Positions 9,178 to 17,868 of a DNA stretch of 64,000 nt are shown here, piece after piece. The translations under genes and the position numbers were made by a program. The DNA comes from Lachnospiraceae bacterium (GTDB lineage: Bacteria; Bacillota; Clostridia; Lachnospirales; Lachnospiraceae), in the NCBI GenBank assembly GCA_009774395.1, contig VSNQ01000004.1:1-64000 (forward strand), read 5' to 3'. The notes beneath the pieces were generated by a model. That model worked only from the letters and a program-made list of their open reading frames with translations. It was not told the DNA's origin and searched no databases. Within the stretch, counting starts at the first letter, position 1; each line of letters opens with the position of its first letter.

Positions 9178-10608
9178 TTATTTTTTTATAGAAAACTGAA
9201 ATCTATCCACAGGGATTATTAAACTGACATAATCATCCATATTCCACAAATCTTCGTCATGTACAATAAAGTCTTCATCCTCATCTGTGCGGACAACATA
9301 ACTGTAATGATCGCCCTTATAAATCATATTAATAATATGCCCCCGCAAAACGCCTGCTTCTTTATCATCGCTCATTGCAATATCATCTGGTTTCACCGAC
9401 ACAATTACTTTTATTTTCTCCACATCAATCTGATCGCCGTGCGCATCCACTAAAATGCCGTCTGTATGAAAAGAAGCGCCTGGTATCAGCCCTGCAATAT
9501 CACAAGGAAGCGCACCGTCAAGAAACTTTAATTGATAATCCTTTGTAATACTTGTTTCTATGCGGTTTTCCGTCTTCTCCGCCACCATAATGTGAATCCC
9601 CTCCGGCTCTATTTGAATCCCCACATTGGCATTTAACTCCGCTTTTTTCGTGGACTGCACCACGATTTCATTTTTTCCGGAAATCACTGTAATTTCATAA
9701 TGCACCCCTTTAAAAACAACCGAAACGACCCGCCCCTTAATCGTTCCCTGCTCTGGTGCCGTAATAAAAATATCCTCTGGTCGTACCACCGCGTCAATCA
9801 TTGTACCATCTTCCACATCATCGACGCAAGTAAATTCTGCACCACAGAAGCGCACTCTGCATTTTCCGGTCATAATACCATTAAAAATATTGCTGTCGCC
9901 AATAAAATCCGCAACAAACGCATTTTTAGGTTCATTATAAATATCCTCTGGTGTTCCAATTTGCTGGATTCTGCCTTCCGACATTACTACAATTTTATCT
10001 GACATTGTAAGCGCTTCCTCTTGATCGTGCGTTACATAGATAAAGGTAATCCCCAGCCTCTCATGCATACTTTTCAATTCCAACTGCATTTCTTTGCGCA
10101 TTTTCAAATCTAATGCACCTAAAGGCTCGTCCAACAACAGAATCTCTGGCTCATTAACAAGCGCCCGTGCAATCGCAATCCGCTGTTGCTGCCCGCCCGA
10201 AAGCGTCTGCACCTTACGGTTTTCAAACCCCTCTAAATCCACCATTTCCAGTGCTTTTTTTACTTTTTTTACAATCTCCTGCTTGGGAAGCTTCTTTAAT
10301 TTCAGCCCAAACGCAATATTATCAAATATATTTAAGTGCGGGAACAGTGCATACCGCTGAAACACTGTGTTAATTGGTCTTTTATTTGGTGGAAGTTTAC
10401 GAATATCCTTTCCATTCAGCAAAAGCTCCCCCTCCGTCGGTTCTTCAAAGCCCGCTATCATTCTTAATGTCGTTGTCTTCCCACAGCCGGAAGGCCCCAG
10501 AAAGGTTACAAACTCCCCTCGCTGAATGGTCAGGTTAAAATCCTCCACCACACGAAAACCATCATCAAAAGTTCTGCTGATATGTCTTAATTCTATAATG
10601 TTCTCCAA
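9178..10608 (-). CDS. potA: Spermidine/putrescine-type ABC transporter ATPase PotA, with duplicated C-terminal domain
   Basis: The ATP-binding subunit of the polyamine importer. Walker A GPSGCGKTT, Q-loop, signature LSGGQQQR, Walker B ILLLDEP and the H-loop THDQEEA are intact. At about 476 residues it is longer than PotA of E. coli (about 378): the regulatory tail holds two related modules, each with an R/K-PEDI or KPDDI box and a G-x-V/I-x-x-x-x-[YF]KG-x-HY stretch, resembling two TOBE-type domains. TTG 10608 is the likely start (AGGA upstream, protein LENIIELRHISRTF). The open frame runs on to 10701 without family similarity. First gene of potABCD-lepA. Confidence 0.92.
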   Translation of the reverse strand: MENIIELRHISRTFDDGFRVVEDFNLTIQRGEFVTFLGPSGCGKTTTLRMIAGFEEPTEGELLLNGKDIRKLPPNKRPINTVFQRYALFPHLNIFDNIAFGLKLKKLPKQEIVKKVKKALEMVDLEGFENRKVQTLSGGQQQRIAIARALVNEPEILLLDEPLGALDLKMRKEMQLELKSMHERLGITFIYVTHDQEEALTMSDKIVVMSEGRIQQIGTPEDIYNEPKNAFVADFIGDSNIFNGIMTGKCRVRFCGAEFTCVDDVEDGTMIDAVVRPEDIFITAPEQGTIKGRVVSVVFKGVHYEITVISGKNEIVVQSTKKAELNANVGIQIEPEGIHIMVAEKTENRIETSITKDYQLKFLDGALPCDIAGLIPGASFHTDGILVDAHGDQIDVEKIKVIVSVKPDDIAMSDDKEAGVLRGHIINMIYKGDHYSYVVRTDEDEDFIVHDEDLWNMDDYVSLIIPVDRFQFSIKK

Positions 10609-10878
10609 TGCACTAATCCTGTTGCTAAAAATATATACAAAAGTGTATATACCAGCCTTTCCTTTCCTATATTTTGCCCTTGGTTTTCGGGACTTTACCA
10701 TTCATAAACGTTAAGATTATCTTATCAAGTTTATCATATCGGCGTATATATTTCCATAAAAATTGACAAGATTTTTAAAAATGTTTTCGGAAAAGTATAG
10801 GAAAAAATTTTTCTATTAGCCATAAGCGACAACCATTTACATTTTTTCCCAAAAAAAGATACAAATAATTCGTTTTGT

Positions 10879-10919
10879 AGTATAATAAAAACATAAACAA
10901 AATACAACACTATTATACT
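10879..10919. promoter_or_regulatory. Inverted repeat in the divergent potA-cas3 spacer
   Basis: AGTATAATA at 10879-10887 and TATTATACT at 10911-10919 are perfect 9-bp inverted repeats, each containing a TATAAT-like -10 on opposite strands. The spacer between divergent potA and cas3 runs 10609-11045. It is AT-rich and otherwise holds only the family D repeat at 10961-11022. The site could be paired -10 elements or an operator. I found no convincing -35 for either direction. Confidence 0.35.
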
Positions 10920-10960
10920 TCAAACGTTAAAATATTGTTTATGCGTGCACCTAAAAACCA

Positions 10961-11022
10961 AGGAACTGTTAAGGAATTACTTGTGGCAAGAAATTGTTAT
11001 ATGTAATTTATTAACAATTCCT
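10961..11022. repeat. Family D palindromic repeat, copy 2, in the cas3 leader
   Basis: The ends AGGAACTGTTAAGGAATTA and TAATTTATTAACAATTCCT match as inverted repeats at 16 of 19 bases, around a 24-bp centre with ACTTGTGGCAAG. It ends about 15 bases before the cas3 ribosome site, so it would fold in the 5' untranslated region. It is related to 2888-2956. Confidence 0.65.
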
Positions 11023-11045
11023 AATAAAAGAATCAGGAGGATACT

Positions 11046-13229
11046 ATGGAAAAATACGCACATACCACAGATGACGGAAGACAACAGCCACTGATTGCGC
11101 ATCTAACAGGAACCGCAGAGCTTGCAGAACAATATGCTGTCGATCTATTTAAGCCCCTTGCACACGCAATCGGCTTGGCACATGATATTGGGAAATATGC
11201 CATTGCATTTCAAAATAGACTTGCAGGCAGCAAAGTACCTTTTGAACATTCTGCCTGCGGCGCAATTGAATACCGCAAACTTTTTGAACAAAGCCCAAAT
11301 GCACCCTTTGCGCCTTTATTTGCATACTGCATTGCCTGTCATCATACAGGCTTGCAGGACGGAGGTTCCGGATCGAAAGAAGGAACCATGCCCTATCGCA
11401 TTGCGAAAAAACGCGAGAATCAATATGTTGGTGATTGTGATTATAGTGCATACAAAGATGCTGTCACACTTGAAATACCAGATTTTACTGCACTTATGAA
11501 ACACTTACATGATATGCATACAGCACAAGATCTTGTTGAATTGTATGCATTTTTCACGCGATATTTATTTTCTTGTCTTATTGATGCTGATTATATTAAT
11601 ACAGAAAAATTTTGCAAACCCGAAATCTGCCGCGAACAAAAGGCTGACTTTCAAACGGCAAACCGTCTGCTATCGCAAGAATTATCCAAACTGCCTTCCG
11701 ATACGCCGCTTCGAGCAGCACGTACAAGGATTCAAAATCAAGCATACCAAAATGCCAACGAAAACGCTAAAATCCATATTTTAAATATGCCTACCGGAAG
11801 TGGAAAAACTTATTGCAGTTTAAAACTAGCCTTAGATAAAGTCCTGTCTGACAAGCACAAAAAACGAATTATTTACGTAATACCATATACCGGTATTATA
11901 GACCAGACTGCCAAAAAATTCCACGATCTCTTTAAAGATATTGTTCCTATTTTACAGCATCATTCCAATTTTACCTTTGAACCGGCAAACGGTGACGAGG
12001 ACAAAACCACTATGGAACGTTTGAAACTTGCCAGTGAAAATTGGGATTCACCTATGATTATTACAACTGCTGTGCAATTTTTTGAATCGGTATGCCATTA
12101 TCGGAAATCATCATTGCGGAAACTGCACAATATGGCAGACTCCATAATTGTTTTTGACGAAATTCACACCCTTCCAACCGAATGCTTACAGCCATGTATC
12201 AGGGCAGTCGGATATATTATAAAATTTCTAAATTCCGAAGCTATTTTCCTGTCTGCAACAATGCCGGATTACACCAAACTATTTGAAGCCTATGCGCCAG
12301 ACTGCCCTGTTGTACATTTAATCAAGGATACTTCTGATTTTACATACTTTAAAAATGTACAGTTTGCAAATCTGGGAAAATGCGCTTATGAAACAATTGC
12401 CGAAAAAGCCGCACAATGCTCAAATAGTTTAATTATTGTAAACTCCAAAAAGTCCGCACGGGAACTGTACAAAATTATCACAGGCAAAAAATACCACCTT
12501 TCCACACTGATGACGCCTGTTGATCGGGAACAAATTATAAAAAAAATAACAGACGACTTAAAAGCCACAATACCGATTACCGTAGTTTCCACTTCCTTAA
12601 TTGAGGCAGGCATTGATTTGGATTTTGCAGTAGTTTTCCGTGAATTAAACGGGTTAGACAGTATTTTACAGGCAGCGGGAAGATGCAACCGCGAAGGAAG
12701 ACGAGCTTTTGGATCTGTTTATATTTTTGAACAGGAAAACCTTGCACCTTCTAAAGATATGCGTATCAATACAACGAAACGACTTTTGGAACAGTTTTCG
12801 GATATTACCGCAAAAGAATGCATTGAACAGTATTATAATGAAATCTTCTATTTTAATAAGGAAAAAATTGAAGAAAATAGTATTGCAAATGGCGTGGAGC
12901 GCCCTGATGAAATCCCCTTTATGACATTCGCAAAAAAATTTCAGTTAATTCAAGATAATTCTATTGGTGTTGTTATCAATCAAGATGAAACCAGCAATCA
13001 ACTTCTTAAACGCCTAAAAAATGGGGATCACTCGGTTCTGCGAAGTCTGCAGCAGTATACTGTGCCATTAAAATATAATTTTAGCGAAAACTGCGAGTTT
13101 CAAACGGCATTCCGCAAAGGGATTATTGAAGATTATAATACAGGTGTTTTTGTCTTAAATAATAACCAATATTATAATGAAGAATATGGATTGGATGTTG
13201 CAATGTATTTGGATACAGTTTTAACGTGA
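11046..13229 (+). CDS. cas3: CRISPR-associated helicase-nuclease Cas3 (type I-C)
   Basis: Cas3 unwinds and degrades DNA marked by Cascade. The N-terminal HD nuclease shows LAHDIGKY (H46-D47) and ACHHTG; the SF2 helicase shows Walker A MPTGSGKT at 248-255, DEIH at 371-374, SATMPD near 403 and motif VI QAAGRCNREGRR near 542. At 727 residues it is within the I-C range and has no break. The ATG has GGAGG about 5-6 bases upstream. It is separated from cas5c by 445 bases containing a family A repeat and a new promoter, so interference nuclease and Cascade genes may be expressed separately. Confidence 0.96.
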   Translation: MEKYAHTTDDGRQQPLIAHLTGTAELAEQYAVDLFKPLAHAIGLAHDIGKYAIAFQNRLAGSKVPFEHSACGAIEYRKLFEQSPNAPFAPLFAYCIACHHTGLQDGGSGSKEGTMPYRIAKKRENQYVGDCDYSAYKDAVTLEIPDFTALMKHLHDMHTAQDLVELYAFFTRYLFSCLIDADYINTEKFCKPEICREQKADFQTANRLLSQELSKLPSDTPLRAARTRIQNQAYQNANENAKIHILNMPTGSGKTYCSLKLALDKVLSDKHKKRIIYVIPYTGIIDQTAKKFHDLFKDIVPILQHHSNFTFEPANGDEDKTTMERLKLASENWDSPMIITTAVQFFESVCHYRKSSLRKLHNMADSIIVFDEIHTLPTECLQPCIRAVGYIIKFLNSEAIFLSATMPDYTKLFEAYAPDCPVVHLIKDTSDFTYFKNVQFANLGKCAYETIAEKAAQCSNSLIIVNSKKSARELYKIITGKKYHLSTLMTPVDREQIIKKITDDLKATIPITVVSTSLIEAGIDLDFAVVFRELNGLDSILQAAGRCNREGRRAFGSVYIFEQENLAPSKDMRINTTKRLLEQFSDITAKECIEQYYNEIFYFNKEKIEENSIANGVERPDEIPFMTFAKKFQLIQDNSIGVVINQDETSNQLLKRLKNGDHSVLRSLQQYTVPLKYNFSENCEFQTAFRKGIIEDYNTGVFVLNNNQYYNEEYGLDVAMYLDTVLT

Positions 13230-13289
13230 ATACGCACCAAGCACTCTCCAGATATGCTGACAATCTTCCTCTAAATTGCTGTGTGCAAA

Positions 13290-13388
13290 TACTGACAACC
13301 GATAAGATTTTCCAATTTCTGCACAGCCCATATTGTATAAGTAGATAATATGGGCTGTGTAGATAGGAAAATCGAATCGTTCGTGAAT
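13290..13388 (+). repeat. Family A palindromic repeat, copy 1, between cas3 and cas5c
   Basis: It begins ATACTGACAACCGATAAG, continues through GATTTTCCAATTTCTGCACA, and ends GGAAAATCGAATCGTTCGTG. The two halves CACAGCCCATATT and AATATGGGCTGTG form a strong hairpin, and GATTTTCC / GGAAAATC form an outer one. Further copies lie at 45841, 47673, 58253 and 58951. The rest of the 445-base gap is AT-rich and ends in the cas5c promoter. Confidence 0.85.
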
Positions 13389-13620
13389 TTAACAAAGGAA
13401 AGCTCCTCAAAAATAAATCTGTGGAGCTTCCCTTTCTTCCTTATATAATACAATAATTATTTCAACTCACAGATTTTTACAAATCTGACTTTATATGTTT
13501 TTATTTTAACCAATTTTAATTATGTTGCAATATCTTTTTTCAAAATTTACCATTGTGTAATATCACAAAAAAAAATTAGTAATTTTGTATATTGATCCAT
13601 AAGACAAATTATGGTATTAT

Positions 13621-13649
13621 TTGACAATAAGCACATAATTATATTATAC
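13621..13649 (+). promoter_or_regulatory. Predicted sigma-A promoter for cas5c-cas1
   Basis: TTGACA at 13621-13626 is separated by 17 bases from TTATAC at 13644-13649, close to the vegetative consensus. The cas5c ribosome site AAAAGGAG follows at 13661-13668, with ATG at 13675. This gives the adaptation and Cascade genes their own start of transcription downstream of cas3. Confidence 0.7.
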
Positions 13650-13674
13650 ATTAATTAAGTTAAAAGGAGTCGCT

Positions 13675-14394
13675 ATGAGTTATGGATTTAAAATTACCAT
13701 TGAGGGGGATTACGCACTTTTTACAAGATCCGACTGTAAAGTAGAACGCGTAAGCTACGACGTTCCGCCCCCATCAGCCATTGAAGGAATCCTAAAATGT
13801 ATCTATTGGAAGCCTTGTATACGATATGAGATAAAACGGATTATTGTATTTAACGAAATACAATACGCCAATATCCGTCGCAATGAGGTCAAAAACAAAA
13901 TCTTGTTGTCAAAAGTTAAATCACAAATGAAAGGAGGTACTTCTCCTGTTATTTACACTGCCGAGGAACGAAGCCAGCGCGCTAGTATGCTATTGAAAAA
14001 TGTAAAGTATGGTATTGAATTTTGCTTTTCGTTAACGGGGTTACGTGCAGACAAAGAGGACGAATGCGAAGAAAAGCATTACAACATTATAAAGCGCCGT
14101 TTAGAAAAAGGACAGTGTTTTCGTCAGCCCTATTTTGGCTGCCGTGAATTTGGCGTCCATAAAATAGAGTTTGTTTCTGATTTTAACTATACGGAAATTT
14201 CACCAACCTTAAAAGGCACCATTGATCTAGGATATATGCTGTATGGTATGCAGTTTAAGGACGGCGGCAAACCTGTTAATAATGATTGGGATAACCCCAA
14301 ATTTTCCGATGAAGCAGACGCTATGTTTTATCATCCCTATCTGGTGGATGGCATTATTGATGTACAAAAATACAAGGAGGCGATAAAATGTTAA
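13675..14394 (+). CDS. cas5c: Cas5c, type I-C crRNA endonuclease and Cascade subunit
   Basis: In type I-C systems Cas5 replaces Cas6: it cuts the pre-crRNA at the repeat and stays on the 5' handle. The start reads SYGFKITIEGDYALFTRSDCKVERVSY with the RAMP-fold beginning DVPPPSAIEGILKCIYWKP, and the conserved PYFGCREF lies near residue 160. At 239 residues it is typical. It overlaps cas8c by seven bases, implying coupled translation. Confidence 0.94.
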   Translation: MSYGFKITIEGDYALFTRSDCKVERVSYDVPPPSAIEGILKCIYWKPCIRYEIKRIIVFNEIQYANIRRNEVKNKILLSKVKSQMKGGTSPVIYTAEERSQRASMLLKNVKYGIEFCFSLTGLRADKEDECEEKHYNIIKRRLEKGQCFRQPYFGCREFGVHKIEFVSDFNYTEISPTLKGTIDLGYMLYGMQFKDGGKPVNNDWDNPKFSDEADAMFYHPYLVDGIIDVQKYKEAIKC

Positions 14395-16301
14395 TAAAAG
14401 CCCTGTGCGACTACTATGACTACCAAGCAGATAAAGCCCCCTGCACAATGCCAAACGGATACGCCGCCCAATCTGTAAGCTATCAGGTATTACTTACAGA
14501 AAATGGTGAAATTGCTGCAATTAACGATTATCGTAAAACGATTACAATCCAGCAGAAACCTAAAAAAAACAAAGATGGCAGCATCACAGAACTCCCTGAC
14601 AAAACCAAAAAAGTTCCACAGGAAATTGCCCTGCCGGAGCGTTCACAAAAAACTGCTATCTGTTCTAATATTATTGAGCACCGTCCTCTATATCTCTTTG
14701 GGTTAAATTACGTAAATGGAACACTAACCCCTGCTGATGAAAAAGACAAAGCAAAAAAATCCCATACTGCTTTTGTTGAACAAAATCTCGCGTTTTTTGA
14801 AGATTTAGACACACCGATTTGTACTGCTTACAAAAAATTTATTGAAAATTGGAATCCAGAACAGGAAACTGAAAATCCCCACTTACTTGGTTTAGGAAAA
14901 GAATATACAAACTCCTACTTCTGCTTTGCGCTTGCCAACGATATCTCAAAATCGCCGCAAGACGATCCCGCTTTTCAGAAAAAATATCAGAAACAATTGT
15001 CCGATAAAGAAGCACAGTCTAAATCAGAAAACACAATAACTGCTGTCTGCCCGATATTAGGGAAAGAATTGTCGACCGCAAGAATCCACGATAAAATAAA
15101 ATTTCCTGGCGGCAATTCCTCCGGATGCGTGTTTGTGGGAATGAAGGAAAGTGCTTATGAATCCTACTGGAAAACGCAGTCCTATAACAGCAATATTTCC
15201 GAAATCGCCATGAAAAAATATACATCCGCTTTTAACAGTCTTGTCAATAATCCACAGCATTTTACGATTATCGGTGATATGGTGATACTTTACTTTGCAT
15301 TGGAACAAAATGACAGCAAAGAATGCGACTTTTTTTCCAACTTTCTTAGCACTTCTCCCAAAGTAAACGTAGATAAAAATTTAAGCGAAATTATGGCAAA
15401 ACTAAGAACTGGCGTTTCTGTTGATTACGCTGCATTGGGGCTTCACGAACACGCAGATTTTTATATTGTTGGTTTAACGCCAAACAGTTCCCGCATCTGT
15501 CAAAAATTTATTATCCGAAACAGTTTCGGAAAGCTAATGGAACATATTGCACAGCATCAAATCGACCTATCGACAGCCGGAAGCGAAGAACGTTTTATTC
15601 GTTTCAGCAATATTACAAAAGAATTAATTTCACCAAAATCGACAAAAGACCGTGTTTCACCGCCGCTTCTAACGGAAATTATCCGCGCTGCACTTAATGG
15701 AAGTGCGTATCCAACAGAACTGCTTTCCACCATTATTCGCCGTGTGAAAACGGATCACAATGAAGAAGGCAAACATTATATTAAATTCAATGCAACGCGT
15801 ATTGGCATTATTAAAGCCTGTATCAATCGACAATTTCGTATTCGTAAAAATCAAAAGGAGGTCATTAAAATGTCATTGGATGTAAATGAAACAAATCCAG
15901 CATACCGCTGCGGAAGGCTTTTTGCAGTATTAGAGAAAATTCAGCAGGATTCTTATAAACGAAATCACACAGATTCCAATTCCAAGACTTTTGCTGAAAC
16001 GGATACTCCGCAGCTTGATTCTGCGCCAAACAAACTAAATACAACCATTGTAGACTCCTATTTCGCATCCGCCTGTTCCAGACCTGCTGCGGTATTTCCG
16101 AAATTAGTAGCACTATCCAATCATCACTTAAAAAAGCTTGACGATAGAGCTATCACTTATTATAAAAATCTGCTTGGGGAGATTATCAGTGAAATCGGGA
16201 CAACCTTTCCGACTACCCTCAGCCTAGAAAACCAAGGCCGCTTTATACTGGGATATTATCAGCAAAATCAAGTTCTGTATACCAAAAACGCCGCAAAATA
16301 A
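14388..16301 (+). CDS. cas8c: Cas8c (Csd1), large subunit of type I-C Cascade
   Basis: The large Cascade subunit that recognises the PAM. The opening LCDYYDYQADKAPCTMPNGYAAQSVSY is typical of Csd1, and KFPGGNSSGCVFVGMKESAYESY lies near residue 240. AGGAGG precedes ATG 14388. It is 637 residues long. The C-terminal 143 residues contain an internal start for the small subunit (see cas11c). No frameshift is visible. Confidence 0.94.
   Translation: MLIKALCDYYDYQADKAPCTMPNGYAAQSVSYQVLLTENGEIAAINDYRKTITIQQKPKKNKDGSITELPDKTKKVPQEIALPERSQKTAICSNIIEHRPLYLFGLNYVNGTLTPADEKDKAKKSHTAFVEQNLAFFEDLDTPICTAYKKFIENWNPEQETENPHLLGLGKEYTNSYFCFALANDISKSPQDDPAFQKKYQKQLSDKEAQSKSENTITAVCPILGKELSTARIHDKIKFPGGNSSGCVFVGMKESAYESYWKTQSYNSNISEIAMKKYTSAFNSLVNNPQHFTIIGDMVILYFALEQNDSKECDFFSNFLSTSPKVNVDKNLSEIMAKLRTGVSVDYAALGLHEHADFYIVGLTPNSSRICQKFIIRNSFGKLMEHIAQHQIDLSTAGSEERFIRFSNITKELISPKSTKDRVSPPLLTEIIRAALNGSAYPTELLSTIIRRVKTDHNEEGKHYIKFNATRIGIIKACINRQFRIRKNQKEVIKMSLDVNETNPAYRCGRLFAVLEKIQQDSYKRNHTDSNSKTFAETDTPQLDSAPNKLNTTIVDSYFASACSRPAAVFPKLVALSNHHLKKLDDRAITYYKNLLGEIISEIGTTFPTTLSLENQGRFILGYYQQNQVLYTKNAAK
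15870..16301 (+). CDS. cas11c: Cas11c, small Cascade subunit from an internal start in cas8c
   Basis: Type I-C loci are known to make the small subunit Cas11c by internal translation of cas8c. Here an in-frame ATG at 15870 (codon 495) is preceded by AAAAGGAGG at 15854-15861, a stronger ribosome site than chance would give inside a gene, with 8 bases of spacing. The product of 143 residues starts MSLDVNETNPAYRCGRLFAV, the expected Cas11c beginning, and ends with the cas8c stop. It should form the belly filament that stabilises the R-loop. That it is translated is inferred from motif and family knowledge. Confidence 0.85.
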   Translation: MSLDVNETNPAYRCGRLFAVLEKIQQDSYKRNHTDSNSKTFAETDTPQLDSAPNKLNTTIVDSYFASACSRPAAVFPKLVALSNHHLKKLDDRAITYYKNLLGEIISEIGTTFPTTLSLENQGRFILGYYQQNQVLYTKNAAK

Positions 16302-16321
16302 AATATAAGGAGAAAAAAACT

Positions 16322-17188
16322 ATGGAAAACGCAATTAAAAACCGCTATGAATTTGTTATGTTATTTGATGTTGAAAACGGAAATCCGAATGGTGATCCTG
16401 ATGCGGGAAATCAGCCAAGAATAGACCCTGAAACGGCTCTGGGCATTGTAACAGATGTCTGCCTAAAACGCAAAATTAGAAACTATGTGGAACTGGCAAA
16501 AGAAGGCGAACCTTTTTACAATATCCTAATTAAAAACGACCGCAACCTAAATGCGAAATTTGCGGAAGCATATGAAGCGGAAGGCTTACAGAAAAAACAA
16601 AGTGGTAAAAACAAAGATGATGTTCTGAAAGCGCAACAGTATATGTGCAAAAATTATTTTGATGTGCGTACTTTTGGCGCAGTAATGAGCACTGGCGATG
16701 ACCAATGCGGCACCGTAAGAGGGCCTGTACAGATTAATTTTGCCCGAAGCATTGACCCTGTCTTTTCACAGGATATCACAATTACCCGTCAGGCAAAAAC
16801 CAATGAAACACGCGAAAATGCCGGCAATTCTGAAATGGGCAAGAAAAGCATTATTTATTATGGGCTCTACCGTGCAGAAGGCTATATCTCCGCATCACTA
16901 GCACAAAAAGTAACCGGCTTTTCTGAAAGTGATTTAGAACTTCTCTGGAACGCAATTATAAATATGTTTGAAGATGACCACAGCGCTGCCAGAGGTAAAA
17001 TGTGTATGAGAAAACTTTATATTTTCAAGCATGAATCGCATCTTGGTAATGCACCTTCCCATACTCTTTTTGACAAGATTACAGTTGTAAAGAAAGAAAA
17101 TATCACAACGCCAAGAAATTTTTCAGATTATACAATTACGATAGACACTGCCATGCCGGAAGGTGTTACATTCATTGAAAAGCTATGA
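16322..17188 (+). CDS. cas7c: Cas7c (Csd2), backbone subunit of type I-C Cascade
   Basis: The RAMP-fold protein that coats the crRNA along the Cascade backbone. It shows the family start NRYEFVMLFDVENGNPNGDPD and the block FDVRTFGAVMS, and is 288 residues long as usual. AAGGAG lies 7-9 bases before ATG 16322. Its stop overlaps the cas4 start by four bases (ATGA). Confidence 0.95.
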   Translation: MENAIKNRYEFVMLFDVENGNPNGDPDAGNQPRIDPETALGIVTDVCLKRKIRNYVELAKEGEPFYNILIKNDRNLNAKFAEAYEAEGLQKKQSGKNKDDVLKAQQYMCKNYFDVRTFGAVMSTGDDQCGTVRGPVQINFARSIDPVFSQDITITRQAKTNETRENAGNSEMGKKSIIYYGLYRAEGYISASLAQKVTGFSESDLELLWNAIINMFEDDHSAARGKMCMRKLYIFKHESHLGNAPSHTLFDKITVVKKENITTPRNFSDYTITIDTAMPEGVTFIEKL

Positions 17189-17868
17189 AAAATACAGAAA
17201 ATACTACAATTAATATCCGCACAATCCAGCATTATATGTACTGCCCCAGACGTTGGGGTCTTCTTGAAATCAATCATGACTGGACGGAAAACGCTTTTGT
17301 TGTAAAAGCAAATATTATGCACGAAAATGTCCATGACGGCAGCCATAATTTTTCCACAAGCAATAAGATTGTTAGAAGTTCTGTTACATTATATAATGAT
17401 CTGCCGGAATATGATTTATACGGCGTTGCAGATTGTATTGAATTTATAAAAGCAAAAGATGGTGTAGTCATTGCAGGGCTTCCTAATCGCTATCTGGTGA
17501 AAATTATTGAATACAAACCAAAACCGCCAAAAGAGTCTGATTATCATGAAACCGATGCAATACAAGTCTTTGCACAAAAACTCTGCGCCGACTTTATATG
17601 GGGCTGCAATGCTGAATGTTTTATTTACTACTCCGAAATCAAAAAACGCATCAAACTGCCCTTTGATACGATGTATGCGCATTATGATAAATCGTTAAAA
17701 GAGCTGCTCTGTCAAATGCGCAAAATTTTAAACGAGCATAAAATTCCAGCCCGCCAAAAGGGGCAAAAATGTTCTGGCTGTTCCATGAAAGATTTATGTT
17801 TTCCAAAAGATACTGCTTACTGTGTGAAACAAGAAATTAATTTATTACGAGAGGAGAACCACGCATGA
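17185..17868 (+). CDS. cas4: Cas4 iron-sulfur nuclease of spacer acquisition
   Basis: A RecB-type nuclease that trims prespacers and helps select those with a PAM, together with Cas1 and Cas2. Cysteines 20 (MYCPRRW), 196, 199 and 205 (CSGCSMKDLC) can hold the 4Fe-4S cluster. IIEYKPKPP contains the nuclease motif lysine. It overlaps cas7c upstream and cas1 downstream by four bases each. Confidence 0.94.
   Translation: MKNTENTTINIRTIQHYMYCPRRWGLLEINHDWTENAFVVKANIMHENVHDGSHNFSTSNKIVRSSVTLYNDLPEYDLYGVADCIEFIKAKDGVVIAGLPNRYLVKIIEYKPKPPKESDYHETDAIQVFAQKLCADFIWGCNAECFIYYSEIKKRIKLPFDTMYAHYDKSLKELLCQMRKILNEHKIPARQKGQKCSGCSMKDLCFPKDTAYCVKQEINLLREENHA

Noticed and set aside
11046..13229. Suspicion that cas3 is truncated because it stands apart from the operon.
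   Set aside because: HD, Walker A, DEIH and motif VI are all present and the length is within the I-C range.
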